DNA from: Variovorax sp. UMC13
GTDB taxonomy: Bacteria; Pseudomonadota; Gammaproteobacteria; Burkholderiales; Burkholderiaceae_C
Assembly: GCF_014170375.1 (NCBI RefSeq)
Contig: NZ_LZZW01000015.1
Span: 1-64,000, forward strand
DNA: 64,000 bases
Direction of reading: 5' to 3'
Each line of letters opens with the position of its first letter. Position 1 is the first letter of the stretch. Of this stretch, positions 44,292 through 53,527 are shown one piece after another. The notes under the pieces are model-generated. The model saw nothing but the letters and a program-made list of their open reading frames with translations. It searched no databases and was not told where the DNA came from. The position numbers and the translations under genes are program-made.

Positions 44292-46298
44292 TCACTCTTC
44301 AGGAAGTATCCCAAGTATCGACGTTCCGCCCTGAAGGGCGGCAATGGCCGACAACAGGGAGTGCGGTTGCACTGGCTTGCTCAGGTGATAGTCGAAGCCC
44401 GCCTCCAGGGCGCGTTCGCGGTCCTGCGGGCGGGAGAAGGCGGTGAGTGCGATGGCAAGGATGCGGGGACGCTCAAATGTGCTCGTCAGATCGCGCAAGG
44501 TTCGCATCAGCTCGTAGCCATCTCGTCCCGGCAGTCCGATGTCGCTGATCAACACGAACGGCCAGCGCTGCCGGACGGCTTCCAGCGCGGCGTCGTAGTT
44601 GTCGGCCACGCGTACCTTTGCGCCCAGTTCTGTGAGCATCATGGCCAGCATCTCGCTGGCCTCGACGTTGTCCTCGACGACCAGGACCTCAAGGCCTTCC
44701 AGGGGTTGATCGCCCGGCAGCATGGTCGCGGCAGGCCGTCGCGCGGACAGCACCTGATCAGCTTGAACACTTGCATCGGATACGCGCAGCGTCACCGTCA
44801 ACGTTGCCCCTTGGTCAACGCCCGGGCTTTGTGCCGTGGCGTCGCCGCCATGGAGGTGGGCCAAGTGCTTGACGATCGACAGCCCCAGGCCCAAGCCCCC
44901 ATGGGCGCGGTTGTCTGGTGAATCGCTCTGGCTGAAGCGGTCGAAGAGGTGCTCGAGAAAATCGGGGCGGATGCCGCGCCCGTGATCTTGAACGACCAGT
45001 CTGAGCATCTCGCCTTCACGTGCCAGTGAGACGCGAATGACGCCACCCTCCTTGGAGAACTTGATGGCGTTCGTCATCAAATTCCAGACGATCTGCTGCA
45101 GGCGAGTCGAGTCCAGCCAACTCATCTGCCCCTGCGGTGCCAAATCGAGTTCAAGCCGGAGCTGCTTCTTCTCAAGGGGCGAGCGGAGGCCCTCGATGGA
45201 CTCGCTCACGAGGGTCGACGCGTCACACCATTGCCGGTCCAACCGCAGCTTGCCCGAACTGATGCGCGACACATCGAGGATGTCCGAGATGATGCGCGCT
45301 TGGGCGTGCACGCTGCGGTCGATGGCCTCCAGTGCGCGCAGCATCTCAGGCGCGGCGCCACGCTTCTTGAGGATGTGCACCCATCCTGAAATGGAGTTGA
45401 GCGGCGTACGAAGCTCGTGTGACAGCACGGCGACGAAATCGTCCTTGGTGCGACTGTGTCGTTCGGCGACGGTTCGGGCGGCCTGCTCCCGCTCGAGGAT
45501 TTCCTGGCGGCGCCGGTCCAGTTCCTGGCGCTCTGAAACATCCACGGCAATGCCGATGCGCAGTCCCGGTTCCACGTGCGCAGAGATGCTCCATTGAAGG
45601 TACACCCAACTTCCATCGGCCCGCACGAGCGGAAACTCACCTTGCCATGCGGCGCCGACCTCGATGGAGGTGATGGTGCGCTCCTGCACGAAATCCACCC
45701 AATCAGGCGGAGCGAAGCTCCAGACCGGCTGGCCCAGCAGCTCCTTGAGAGGTCGACCCAGCATGACCTCCAAGGCAGGATTGATGTCGACAAAATTCCC
45801 GTTGGCGTGAATGAGTGCAATGCCGCTCATGGCCTGGCTGAACACGGCACGGAAACGAACGTCGCTGCGACGCAGGTTGTCCTCTGCCATGCGGGCCCGG
45901 ATCAGAGCCTGCAAGGTCGCGATGAGCACCGCGGGTTCGACGGGGTGAACCAGGTAGGCATCGGCACCCGCGTTCAGCCCCGCCACCTTGTCCGCGTTTT
46001 CCACATAGGTCGCCGACAGATGGATCACCGGCAGCAGTGCCGTGGCGACATCCATGCGCAGCAGTCGACAGACCTCGAAACCGTCGATGTCCGGCAGGTG
46101 GACGTCGAGCACCACGGCGGAAATTCCCGTCGGGGCCATGGCAACCGCGGCAGAGCCGGTGCCGGCTTCCTGCGTCAGGAAGCCGGCCGCTCGGATGATG
46201 CGTGCCGTCGAGTAACGTGTGGCCGGGTTGTCATCGACCACCAGCACCGTGTGCAGCGCTCGGTCGATGGTGGCGTTGATGAGAGGCCCTTCGGTCAC
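44292..46298 (-). CDS. Hybrid histidine kinase (REC-PAS-HisKA-HATPase-REC)
   Basis: This 668-residue soluble kinase has a first receiver (about 14-130, phospho-Asp in VVLDVHLPDIDG; the usual Lys-Pro pair is VHP, so Lys is replaced by His). A PAS domain (about 145-265), HisKA with SHELRTPLNSISG and HATPase with NLMTNAIKF, DHGRGIRPDF and GLGLGLSIVKHL follow. A second receiver (about 548-665, Asp in LISDIGLPGRDG, Lys in SKPVQP) ends the protein. It is the last gene of the stressosome cluster and likely its output. Its ATG overlaps the previous gene by 4 bp. No DNA-binding domain, so it must signal to another protein. Confidence 0.93.
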   Translation of the reverse strand: MTEGPLINATIDRALHTVLVVDDNPATRYSTARIIRAAGFLTQEAGTGSAAVAMAPTGISAVVLDVHLPDIDGFEVCRLLRMDVATALLPVIHLSATYVENADKVAGLNAGADAYLVHPVEPAVLIATLQALIRARMAEDNLRRSDVRFRAVFSQAMSGIALIHANGNFVDINPALEVMLGRPLKELLGQPVWSFAPPDWVDFVQERTITSIEVGAAWQGEFPLVRADGSWVYLQWSISAHVEPGLRIGIAVDVSERQELDRRRQEILEREQAARTVAERHSRTKDDFVAVLSHELRTPLNSISGWVHILKKRGAAPEMLRALEAIDRSVHAQARIISDILDVSRISSGKLRLDRQWCDASTLVSESIEGLRSPLEKKQLRLELDLAPQGQMSWLDSTRLQQIVWNLMTNAIKFSKEGGVIRVSLAREGEMLRLVVQDHGRGIRPDFLEHLFDRFSQSDSPDNRAHGGLGLGLSIVKHLAHLHGGDATAQSPGVDQGATLTVTLRVSDASVQADQVLSARRPAATMLPGDQPLEGLEVLVVEDNVEASEMLAMMLTELGAKVRVADNYDAALEAVRQRWPFVLISDIGLPGRDGYELMRTLRDLTSTFERPRILAIALTAFSRPQDRERALEAGFDYHLSKPVQPHSLLSAIAALQGGTSILGILPEE

Positions 46299-47188
46299 GC
46301 GGACTCCTGCTCGGCCACGGGAGAGACATGCAAGGGAAGAATCACGGAGAACGTCGAGCCTTTGCCGAGCTCGCTGTCGAGTTCGACCCGGCCGCCAAGG
46401 ATCTCGGCGAGTTGCTTGCTCAGGGACAAGCCCAGGCCCGTACCGCGCAATCGCTTCTGCACCGGTGAGTCGACCTGGGAGAAGTCATTGAAAACAGCAG
46501 CGTGGAACTTGGGCTCGATGCCGATGCCGGTGTCGAGTACGGAGAACCGAATCGTCTGATCGTCCTGCCGTCGCGCCGACACCCGCACCTCGCCGTGCGT
46601 GGTGAACTTCAAGGCGTTCGCGATGAAGTTGCGAAGGATCTGCGACAACTTGCGATCGTCGGTGTAGAGCTTGGGCAGATCGACCGGCTCTTCGAAAACG
46701 AGTGTCACACCTGGGTTGATCAGTACCGACTTGAACATGCCGCGCAGCGCAGAGAATAGGTCGACCATTTCGAACCAGGCAGGCGAAATCTCGACCCGCC
46801 CCGCTTCGATCTTGGCCAGGTCGAGAAGGTCGTCGACCATCTCCGCGAACTCGGTTGCCATCGATTGGATGAAGTCGACCTGCTTGGCCTGTTCACTGGT
46901 GAGCGGACCATCCACACGGTCACTCAGCAGCCGCGCGATGCTTCGAATGGCGTTCACGGGCGTGCGAAATTCATGGCTCATGTAGGCTAGGAAGCGGCTC
47001 TTGAGCTCGGTGGCACGCTTGAGCTGCTCTGCCTGCCCATCGAGCTCGGCATACAGGGCCACGACGCCGCGGTTGGTCTCCTCGAGTTCGGCACGAAGCT
47101 CCTCGCTCTCTTGGCGCGCAGCCGCGAGGAGCGCACTCATCTCGGCACTCGGAGGGGCGGCAGGGAATGCCGAAATCAAGTCCGTCAC
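46295..47188 (-). CDS. Soluble histidine kinase with N-terminal coiled coil
   Basis: This 297-residue protein has a coiled coil (about 15-60, LEETNRGVVALYAELDGQAEQL), HisKA with YMSHEFRTPVNAI, and HATPase_c with LRNFIANALKF, DTGIGIEPKF and RGTGLGLSLSKQL. No sensor domain or membrane segment is present, so it should take its input from a protein partner, plausibly the stressosome. It overlaps both neighbours by 4 bp. Confidence 0.93.
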   Translation of the reverse strand: MTDLISAFPAAPPSAEMSALLAAARQESEELRAELEETNRGVVALYAELDGQAEQLKRATELKSRFLAYMSHEFRTPVNAIRSIARLLSDRVDGPLTSEQAKQVDFIQSMATEFAEMVDDLLDLAKIEAGRVEISPAWFEMVDLFSALRGMFKSVLINPGVTLVFEEPVDLPKLYTDDRKLSQILRNFIANALKFTTHGEVRVSARRQDDQTIRFSVLDTGIGIEPKFHAAVFNDFSQVDSPVQKRLRGTGLGLSLSKQLAEILGGRVELDSELGKGSTFSVILPLHVSPVAEQESA

Positions 47189-48222
47189 GCTCTAACCTCC
47201 TGTCGGATCACCACCACCGTGGCATCGTCGCGCCCGCGTGAAAAATCCCGAAAAAGAATGGCCGCAGCGAGGGTGGGATCGCGCTCCAGCACGGGAAGGA
47301 TGGGGGCCGTGTCCCAACGAGACGCCAAGCCGTCACTGTGAACAATTGTCACCCCATGCTGGGGCATTTGCAGTGTGCTCTGGTCTGGCTTGCGAATCTG
47401 GACCCCGGCCGTACCGTGCTGCGTCACCATGGAGCGGTCGAACACGCCCGAGACGATGCGCGCGACCACATTTCCTGCGCCCGCACAAGAAACGGTCTGG
47501 TTCTCGCCGTCAATGCGCAAAGCGCAGATGGCTGCGCCGCGCGTCGTCTGGAGTCGCGCATGCGTGCGCTCGACCAGGTGGCGCAAATCGTCTGCAGCAT
47601 CCGCCGCGAATTCATCCAGTGCTGACTGCGATGCCGCAGCCGCATGAGGCCCGTGACCCAAGCCGTCGGCGACCAATACTGTCGCGGTCATGTCATCGAG
47701 CGCGACACTCCACGCATCTCCGCAGACCGACTCCCCTTGTATAGGCACACAGATCGCCCCGAACGCGTAGTGCTGGACATCCAGGGACTTGACCCGTTCA
47801 GCGGGCTCCTGGGCGCGCCTTACGCGCGCGACGCAGATGGTCCCGCCGGGAACCGTCGAATGCATTTCGAAGCTGCTGGCTTGGCGACGAATCGCGCCCA
47901 GGCCCGTGCCGGGTGAGCCGTGTCCGGTGGAATAGCCGTCCTCCATGGAGCGGGCGACGCTCGAAATGCCTGGGCCCTCGTCGAGGCTGATCACCTCGAC
48001 ATCGTCGAAAGGCAAGCGCACAGCGATGAGCAGGCGCCCTTGCGACGCGTGCCGCAAGAGGTTCGTCCCGAGCTCGGTGATGATCAGGGCGAGCTTGCCT
48101 GTCTCGACGTCGCCCCAGCCCAGTTCGGCACAGAGGTACGAAGCATGACGGCGTGCTTCCCCGATGCGGCTCGCGTCGTCGATCGGGAATACGGCATGCG
48201 TCCAGCCTCGCATCACTTCCAT
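47185..48222 (-). CDS. RsbT-like ATPase fused to an RsbX/SpoIIE-type phosphatase
   Basis: This 345-residue protein has an N-terminal GHKL ATPase domain (about 10-130: LIITELGTNLLRHA, DEGPGI, GTGLGAIRRQ) and a C-terminal PP2C/SpoIIE-type domain (about 150-340: GDAWSV, VLVADGLGHGPHAA, GAGNVVARI, HSDGLASR, RDDATVVVI). In stressosome systems, separate RsbT and RsbX act as a switch kinase and a resetting phosphatase. The fused form would reset RsbS/RsbR, but that is inference. The ATG at 48222 overlaps the RsbT gene; an internal ATG lies at 48213. Confidence 0.9.
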   Translation of the reverse strand: MEVMRGWTHAVFPIDDASRIGEARRHASYLCAELGWGDVETGKLALIITELGTNLLRHASQGRLLIAVRLPFDDVEVISLDEGPGISSVARSMEDGYSTGHGSPGTGLGAIRRQASSFEMHSTVPGGTICVARVRRAQEPAERVKSLDVQHYAFGAICVPIQGESVCGDAWSVALDDMTATVLVADGLGHGPHAAAASQSALDEFAADAADDLRHLVERTHARLQTTRGAAICALRIDGENQTVSCAGAGNVVARIVSGVFDRSMVTQHGTAGVQIRKPDQSTLQMPQHGVTIVHSDGLASRWDTAPILPVLERDPTLAAAILFRDFSRGRDDATVVVIRQEVRA

Positions 48223-48617
48223 CGGGTGATGCTCACTCGGGTGCCCTGGCCCGGCGCAGATTGGACGTCGAAATCGTTGACCAGGCGCTTGCTCCCAGGC
48301 AGGCCCAGTCCCATGCCGCCACCACTGGTCCAGCCATCGGTCAGCGCGAGCTTCATGTCCGCGATACCAGGCCCATCGTCCTCAAAGTGGAGCTGCAATC
48401 CGCGCCTGCCGTTGCTCTCCAAGAACTCCCACCGCATCCGGCCGCCGCCGCCGTGGACGAGCGTGTTGCGAGACAGCTCGCTGGCCGCCGTGATCATCTT
48501 GGTCTGATCTACCAACGAGAACTTCAATTGCTGGCACAGCGTGCGCACCAATTGGCGGCTCGCAACAATATTCTGTTCCGATGTGAGGGGCAGGGTCCCC
48601 GAGGTTTCAGTCGACAA
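48213..48617 (-). CDS. rsbT: RsbT-like anti-sigma-type serine kinase
   Basis: This 134-residue protein is a single GHKL ATPase domain: MITAASELSRNTLVHGGGG (N-box), DDGPGIAD and GGGMGLGLPGSKRLVNDF. RsbT phosphorylates RsbS and RsbR in the stressosome and then leaves to activate a partner. The start is a TTG at 48617 with GGGAGG at good spacing; it overlaps the rsbS stop by about 11 bp, so translation is coupled. No ATG fits. The longer frame to 48872 is an artefact. Confidence 0.9.
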   Translation of the reverse strand: MSTETSGTLPLTSEQNIVASRQLVRTLCQQLKFSLVDQTKMITAASELSRNTLVHGGGGRMRWEFLESNGRRGLQLHFEDDGPGIADMKLALTDGWTSGGGMGLGLPGSKRLVNDFDVQSAPGQGTRVSITRWK

Positions 48618-48984
48618 GGCCAGCCTCCCGGCGTGACCGCTCGAGAAGCTGCATACCGCGCTCCACGTTGAGTGCGGTGCGAACGCCTTCGAGAGACAAG
48701 CCGAGTTCGACCAGCGTGATGGCGACGGCCGGCTGCATGCCGACCACGACGGTTGTGGCGGAAAGAATCCTCGCAATACCCGAGATGCTCGCAAGCATGC
48801 GTCCGACGAAGGAATCCACGATCTCCAGTGCCGAGATGTCGATGAGAACGCCGTTGGCGCCCGTCTTGGCAATCTTTTCCGCCAGGTCCTCCTGCAGCGC
48901 CATGGCCGTCTGGTCCTGCATGTCGACCTGGATCGTGACGAGCAGCACGCTGCCCATGCGCAGGATTGGAATGCGTTCCGTCAT
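48607..48984 (-). CDS. rsbS: RsbS-like STAS-domain stressosome scaffold
   Basis: This 125-residue protein is one STAS domain: RMGSVLLVTIQVDMQDQTA at the start, GVLIDISALEIVDSFVGR with the phosphorylatable Ser after Asp, and VGMQPAVAITLVELG. It forms the core of the stressosome with RsbR. It overlaps rsbR by 4 bp (ATGA). Confidence 0.92.
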   Translation of the reverse strand: MTERIPILRMGSVLLVTIQVDMQDQTAMALQEDLAEKIAKTGANGVLIDISALEIVDSFVGRMLASISGIARILSATTVVVGMQPAVAITLVELGLSLEGVRTALNVERGMQLLERSRREAGLVD

Positions 48985-49835
48985 GGGCTTACGGCCTCGC
49001 GCGTGACGCGCCAGCCCGTTTTCTGCAGCGCGACCGACAGGGCATCCGCCAGCGTCGCCTTGGTGGTAATGCCTTGCAGATCGATGCCGAGGTGCACGAT
49101 GGTTTGCGCAATCTGCGGACGGATGCCACTGATGATGCAATCCGCGCCCATGAGGCGAATGGCACTGACGGTCTTCAAGAGGTGCTGGGCGACCAGGGTG
49201 TCCACTGTGGGCACACCCGTGATGTCGATGATGGCAAGACCGGATTCGGTTTCGGCGATTTTCTGCAGCAGCGTCTCCATCACGATCTGCGTGCGGTTGC
49301 TGTCGAGCGTGCCGATCATCGGGACAGCAAGTACGTCCTCCCAAAGCTTGATCACAGGGGTGGAGAGCTCGAGCAGCTCTTCCTGCTGACGCTTGATGAT
49401 GTCTTCGCGCGCCTGCTGGAAAATCGAGACCGTATGCTGGGCGATCTTGTCAACCATCGTGGTCGCGGCCCAAATCGCCTCCATGAGCGCTGCAGAATCC
49501 GTACCGAACTGTTGCTGCAGTCCTGTGAACAGGGGCTTCTTGAGCGCCAGCATGAACAGGCTCGTCTCCCCGGCAGACTGACCGCGTGCGGCCCGCGAGC
49601 GCGACAGCGACTCGAGGACGTTGCGAAGCTCAGCCCAACCAGCGCCCTGAAGTGTCAAGGGGTCGCCCCCGGCGCTGAGGGCGGTGTGTAGCGCCTTGGA
49701 AACCTCGCGCGCTTCCGCCTCCATGGATCGCCGGGAAGCGGCGTCCTTCGCCCCGGCCTCTTCGACCCAGCTTTGAACAACCGCCTCCCCTCCGCCGTTG
49801 AGCGTCGAAAGGATGGCTGCGTATTCCCTCTTCAT
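48981..49835 (-). CDS. rsbR: RsbR-like co-antagonist with C-terminal STAS domain
   Basis: This 284-residue protein has an all-helical N-terminal sensing region (about 1-155) and a linker helix (QAREDIIKRQQEELLELSTPV). The C-terminal STAS domain (about 165-275) has VIKLWEDVLAVPMIGTLDSNRT, LAIIDITGVPTVDT with the conserved Thr, and GADCIISGIRPQIAQTIVHLG. It forms the sensory part of the stressosome. It is the first gene of a six-gene overlapping operon. No globin-type heme site is obvious in the N-domain. The ATG has AGG upstream. Confidence 0.92.
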   Translation of the reverse strand: MKREYAAILSTLNGGGEAVVQSWVEEAGAKDAASRRSMEAEAREVSKALHTALSAGGDPLTLQGAGWAELRNVLESLSRSRAARGQSAGETSLFMLALKKPLFTGLQQQFGTDSAALMEAIWAATTMVDKIAQHTVSIFQQAREDIIKRQQEELLELSTPVIKLWEDVLAVPMIGTLDSNRTQIVMETLLQKIAETESGLAIIDITGVPTVDTLVAQHLLKTVSAIRLMGADCIISGIRPQIAQTIVHLGIDLQGITTKATLADALSVALQKTGWRVTREAVSP

Positions 49836-50353
49836 GTGTACCTGCGCGATCTGTGATTGTGGTGAGCAAGGCGTCGCCGGGCTCTGGAAATCTGTCGTGC
49901 GATTCTAGGCAGGTTGGTCAAACCACAGGTCAGGTGCTGACCCGAGATCGCCTCGCCATCGCGCACAGGTGGAGCCTCAAGCCTTTCGTCACCCCCCTGG
50001 GGAACCCTCAACTCAGCCCAAGGTGATGCGCATTCTCATGCTGTCTCCCGCGTTCCCGAGCCCTCCAAGCGGCGCAGGCCCCGCATCGGCAAGCTTGGCG
50101 CCCTCTTTGGAGAGGAAGGCCTCTGTCAGTTCGACAACCGCTGGCCGCGACCGCCCGTCCAGCCCCTGGGGTGCGTCAGACGCGCTGACATGAGCGGCCG
50201 CCAGCGACACGTTGCGCGCGGACCTTCGAAGCACATCTGACAAGGTCGGCCCGCCGTGCTTTGCCCGGGCGCGGCGCCGTCCGCCGACGGCTCACCGCGC
50301 AAGGAAGGCTGGTCAGGCAAGAAACGCAGGACACGCTGCCGCGTGCACTGTGC
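49836..50353. other. Gene-free stretch upstream of the stressosome operon
   Basis: About 520 bp with no gene I can support. It should hold the promoter of the stressosome operon. Confidence 0.4.
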
Positions 50354-50662
50354 CTAGGTTGCCGATTCGGGCGACACACAGGAGCTGCCCCGCGGTGGCG
50401 CTGCGACGCCCTCCTCCTGCCGCGCGGCATAGCCCTCGGGATCGGCGATCCAGTCCTGCACCGCAGCATGCGACCAGCCACAGGCGCGCCCACCGAGATG
50501 CACGGGTCGCGGGAATCGGCCTTGTGCGATGCGCCTATAGAGCGTCGCGCGGCTGAGCGCAGTGATGCGCAAGACGGACGCCAGCCTGTAGAAAGCGGGG
50601 GTGGTCACCGCGGCCGTCGGCGCCATGCCGCAACCGCCTTCTGCATCATGTGGACAAGCCAT
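50354..50662 (-). CDS. AlpA-type HTH regulator of the mobile element
   Basis: This 102-residue protein has a MerR-like winged HTH of the AlpA/excisionase kind: YRLASVLRITALSRATLYRRIAQGRFPRPVHLGGRACGWSHAAVQDWI. AlpA-type proteins control excision or transfer genes in prophages and ICEs. The ATG at 50662 follows AAAGGAG; the tail of about 25 residues is flexible. It lies downstream of trbI on the same strand, consistent with an ICE. Confidence 0.85.
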   Translation of the reverse strand: MACPHDAEGGCGMAPTAAVTTPAFYRLASVLRITALSRATLYRRIAQGRFPRPVHLGGRACGWSHAAVQDWIADPEGYAARQEEGVAAPPRGSSCVSPESAT

Positions 50663-51152
50663 GGACGTGCTCCTTTCACCAAGGTACCGGTTTGCAGCCG
50701 TCGCGCCGGGTGCCCCCCGCAACGGCATGCAAACATGGGCCGCCACTCGGCCCATCAAACTCGTTCGCTCGTTCGCTCGCGCGGTCGAGCTTGACGACAT
50801 CGATCGCACCCGGGCGGCTGCTGCGCCGAAGCGTCGCACACCGACGCTCGTCGCCGCGCGACCACCGGTGCGCGATGCGCTGACGCTTTGGACAGCCGGC
50901 GGATCGTCCTGGCGCCATGCGCGCCCGGCTCGGCGTTTGCGCTCAGCGCCGCTGAGCCTCGGACCTCCCTGCAGTTCGCCGCCTGATGGGCGGGGCCAAG
51001 CGCGTGACGTCCACCGGTGCGTACAGCCACCGGTGCGTGGGCGCGCAGGCTTCGCGCTGTGCCATCGACCCCTGGCGGGTCGGGCCATCGGCCTGCCCGT
51101 CTCACGGCGCGGCCAGGTTTCAAGGCGCCAGGGCCTGCGCCGATGCGCCGGA
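50663..51152. other. Gene-free stretch between trbI and the AlpA-type gene
   Basis: About 490 bp without a credible gene. It likely holds the promoter of the alpA-type gene and the end of the trb operon. Confidence 0.4.
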
Positions 51153-52508
51153 TCATGGTGGGGTCCTCGTGAAGAACAAGGGCTGATACGGCCTCAGGAC
51201 CAGGTCTTTGTTGACCACCACGCTCACCGCGGACCCAGGCCGCACCGTCAGGGTCGGCTGGACGCTCATGCTGCGTCGGGTGAGATCCTGGCCCACCTCG
51301 TTGATGGACGACTGCACGCCGTCGCGCAGGGCGATCACCGTCCGGTCATCCCCCTGCACAAAGCGGTCTTGCGGCGCGGCCAGTTCCGCCCCGACGCCCA
51401 GCAGCGTCGACAGCGCAGCCGCAGACAGGATGCGATCCCAGTGCCAGTCGACACCGTCCTCCAGGCCCGCATAGCCCGCAGGATCGACACCAGGCAGGCG
51501 ATCGAGCGCTATCGACGAGGCATCGGGCAGGATCAGGCGCGTCCAAATCAGGAGAACGCGGCGCTGACCGAAACTCACCTGACTGTCATAGCGCCCGATC
51601 AACCTGGACCCCTGCGGAATCAGAAGATGTTGTCCGCTGGCGGTGTCATAGACACCCTGCGTCACGGTGGCGATCACCTGACCCGGAAGATCGGAGTTGA
51701 TGCCTGTGGCAAGCGCTGCCGGGATGATGGCGCCTGCCATGACCTGGTACGGTGACAGAGGCGGCAGAAGCGGCGCCGTATTGCGACTCGTGGATGTATC
51801 CTGCGCCGGCGACGCGCCAGCAAAGCGCTCTTTCTCGGCCTGCTGACCCTGGGCCCGCGTCGGATCCTGCTCACCCGTTCCGGAGCGGGGTGAACCGGGG
51901 GACGACGCACCCGCGACACGGGGGTCAAATGGCTGTGGCGCCCCTGCCGTCGGGCTGGCGTCAGCCTCCACAGGCATGGCTCGCGCCGCGCTGCGCGCGA
52001 TCGGCGTCTGGCCAGCGCCAGCGCGTTGGAAGAACACCGGCGAACGCGCCGCCTCTTCGGCCGCCAACCGGGCCGCCTGGGCAGCATCGCCGCCTGCGAC
52101 ATTGCCCTGGCTCGGGCCCGATGGCGTGACATTGCCCACGGCGGGCCCCGGATCGCCAGGGCGCGGCTCACCGAGCACGGGCGGCGCGGAGGCCACCGCA
52201 GGCGGAATGCCTGCGTAGTCGCGCGGGAGGCGTTCGAGGCCATCCGCACGCGCGACGCGCTCGACGTTGTGCAGCTCGATGCCGCTGCCGTGCATGCGCG
52301 GCGATGCCCGAAGCGACCAGAGCGTGGCACCCAGCACCGCAACAGCCAGGACACCGGTCCCCAGCGCCAGCATGCGCCGGCTCAGACGCTTGACCGGACG
52401 CGGCCGAGCCCGCAGCGGCATCTCCTGCGGGGGCACTTTCGGGGCGGCGGTGACCTCCGCCTGCTGGGAGTCGTGCGGCTCGCGTCCGTCGTGCGCGCTC
52501 ATGCTCAC
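51153..52508 (-). CDS. trbI: TrbI/VirB10-family conjugal transfer protein
   Basis: This 451-residue protein has a short cytoplasmic start, a membrane helix (about 47-66), a long Pro/Ala/Gly-rich periplasmic part and the C-terminal TrbI/VirB10 domain (about 255-445: MAGAIIPAALATGINSDLPG, GQHLLIPQGSRLIGRYDSQVSFGQRRV). It spans both membranes in the T4SS core. It is the last gene of the trb operon and overlaps trbG by 4 bp. Confidence 0.95.
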   Translation of the reverse strand: MSMSAHDGREPHDSQQAEVTAAPKVPPQEMPLRARPRPVKRLSRRMLALGTGVLAVAVLGATLWSLRASPRMHGSGIELHNVERVARADGLERLPRDYAGIPPAVASAPPVLGEPRPGDPGPAVGNVTPSGPSQGNVAGGDAAQAARLAAEEAARSPVFFQRAGAGQTPIARSAARAMPVEADASPTAGAPQPFDPRVAGASSPGSPRSGTGEQDPTRAQGQQAEKERFAGASPAQDTSTSRNTAPLLPPLSPYQVMAGAIIPAALATGINSDLPGQVIATVTQGVYDTASGQHLLIPQGSRLIGRYDSQVSFGQRRVLLIWTRLILPDASSIALDRLPGVDPAGYAGLEDGVDWHWDRILSAAALSTLLGVGAELAAPQDRFVQGDDRTVIALRDGVQSSINEVGQDLTRRSMSVQPTLTVRPGSAVSVVVNKDLVLRPYQPLFFTRTPP

Positions 52509-53527
52509 TCCTTGGGCCGGGCTGCGGCAACGTCGTTGCGCTCGATGCGAACGGCCTGCCCCTTGTCCCCGCCCAGACGAAGTTCGGCCGCGCCGAAGAG
52601 CCGGTCGATCACATAGTAGGGTGAACGAAACCGATAGTTGACCAGCTGGGCGTCGCCCTTGGGACCGATGACGAACAGAGGAGGGAGTTCGCCCTGCGCA
52701 ATGCCGTCGGGAAACTGGACATAGACCCGCTGCCCGTCGTCAAAGGCGCGCAGCGGCCTCCAGGCCGGGCTGTCGCCGGTGATGGCATAGCGAAACCGAA
52801 GCTGCTCCAGGGCCACACCGGCGGCCACAGGCGCTTCGCGCTGGGCATCTCGCGCCTGCCGTTGCAGGGCCAGCAGCCGGTCGCGCGGGTAGTCCCATGA
52901 CACCGACGCCATCCATGCCTGCGGCGTGGCTGTCAATTCGAGCAGGTAGGTTCGCCGGTTGGTCGACAGCACCAGGTTGGTCCGCAAGCCCGCGCGAGTC
53001 GGCTTCACGAGAATGTTCACCCGCTGCGTCGTGCCGGTGCCGCTGACCGTGTCGCCGACGATCCAGCGCACGGTGTCCCCGGCCGACACGGTCCCGAGTT
53101 CCTCTCCGGGCTCCAGGGCGATGACGGTCACCCGCCCTGGGCTGGTGTACACCTGGTACAGCGCGCCATCGGCATAGGGCCAGACCTGGATGGCGTTGAC
53201 ATAGCCCTCGCGTGTCGGCGCGATGCGTGCGTCCTCATTGGCGCGCGCAACGCGGGCCTTCTCATCGGCCGGCTCCGCGCCAGCCTTCGCCGCCAACTCG
53301 TCGGGCAAGGCCTTGAGCTGCGAGGGCAACGGAAGCGGCGCGGGCACCGCGACCACCTCGACCGGCGCAACTGCGGGAGATGCAGGGAGTGGATCAGGCG
53401 GCGTCGGCATCGCCACGGGCGGCGCTTGGTCCAGCGCGATCTCCGGGGGCGCCTTGCCCGGCGTCGTGCAGCCGACCACGCATGCGATGAAGCCGGACGA
53501 GACCAGCAGATGCAGCCCGCGGCTCAC
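52505..53527 (-). CDS. trbG: TrbG/VirB9-family conjugal transfer lipoprotein
   Basis: This 340-residue protein is set to start at a GTG (53527) that overlaps the trbF stop as GTGA. This gives a lipoprotein signal (ACVVGC). The longer frame to 54049 is the antisense-like shadow of trbF. A Pro-rich linker precedes the VirB9 domain (about 100-335: VYTSPGRVTVIALEPGEELGTV, LVLSTNRRTYLLEL, FRYAITGDSPAWRPLRAFDDGQRVYVQFP). It is an outer-membrane part of the T4SS core. Confidence 0.93.
   Translation of the reverse strand: MSRGLHLLVSSGFIACVVGCTTPGKAPPEIALDQAPPVAMPTPPDPLPASPAVAPVEVVAVPAPLPLPSQLKALPDELAAKAGAEPADEKARVARANEDARIAPTREGYVNAIQVWPYADGALYQVYTSPGRVTVIALEPGEELGTVSAGDTVRWIVGDTVSGTGTTQRVNILVKPTRAGLRTNLVLSTNRRTYLLELTATPQAWMASVSWDYPRDRLLALQRQARDAQREAPVAAGVALEQLRFRYAITGDSPAWRPLRAFDDGQRVYVQFPDGIAQGELPPLFVIGPKGDAQLVNYRFRSPYYVIDRLFGAAELRLGGDKGQAVRIERNDVAAARPKE

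Noticed and set aside
48213..48872. Long version of RsbT (219 residues)
   Set aside because: The N-terminal part is a shadow of rsbS. The TTG at 48617 with GGGAGG fits the domain start.
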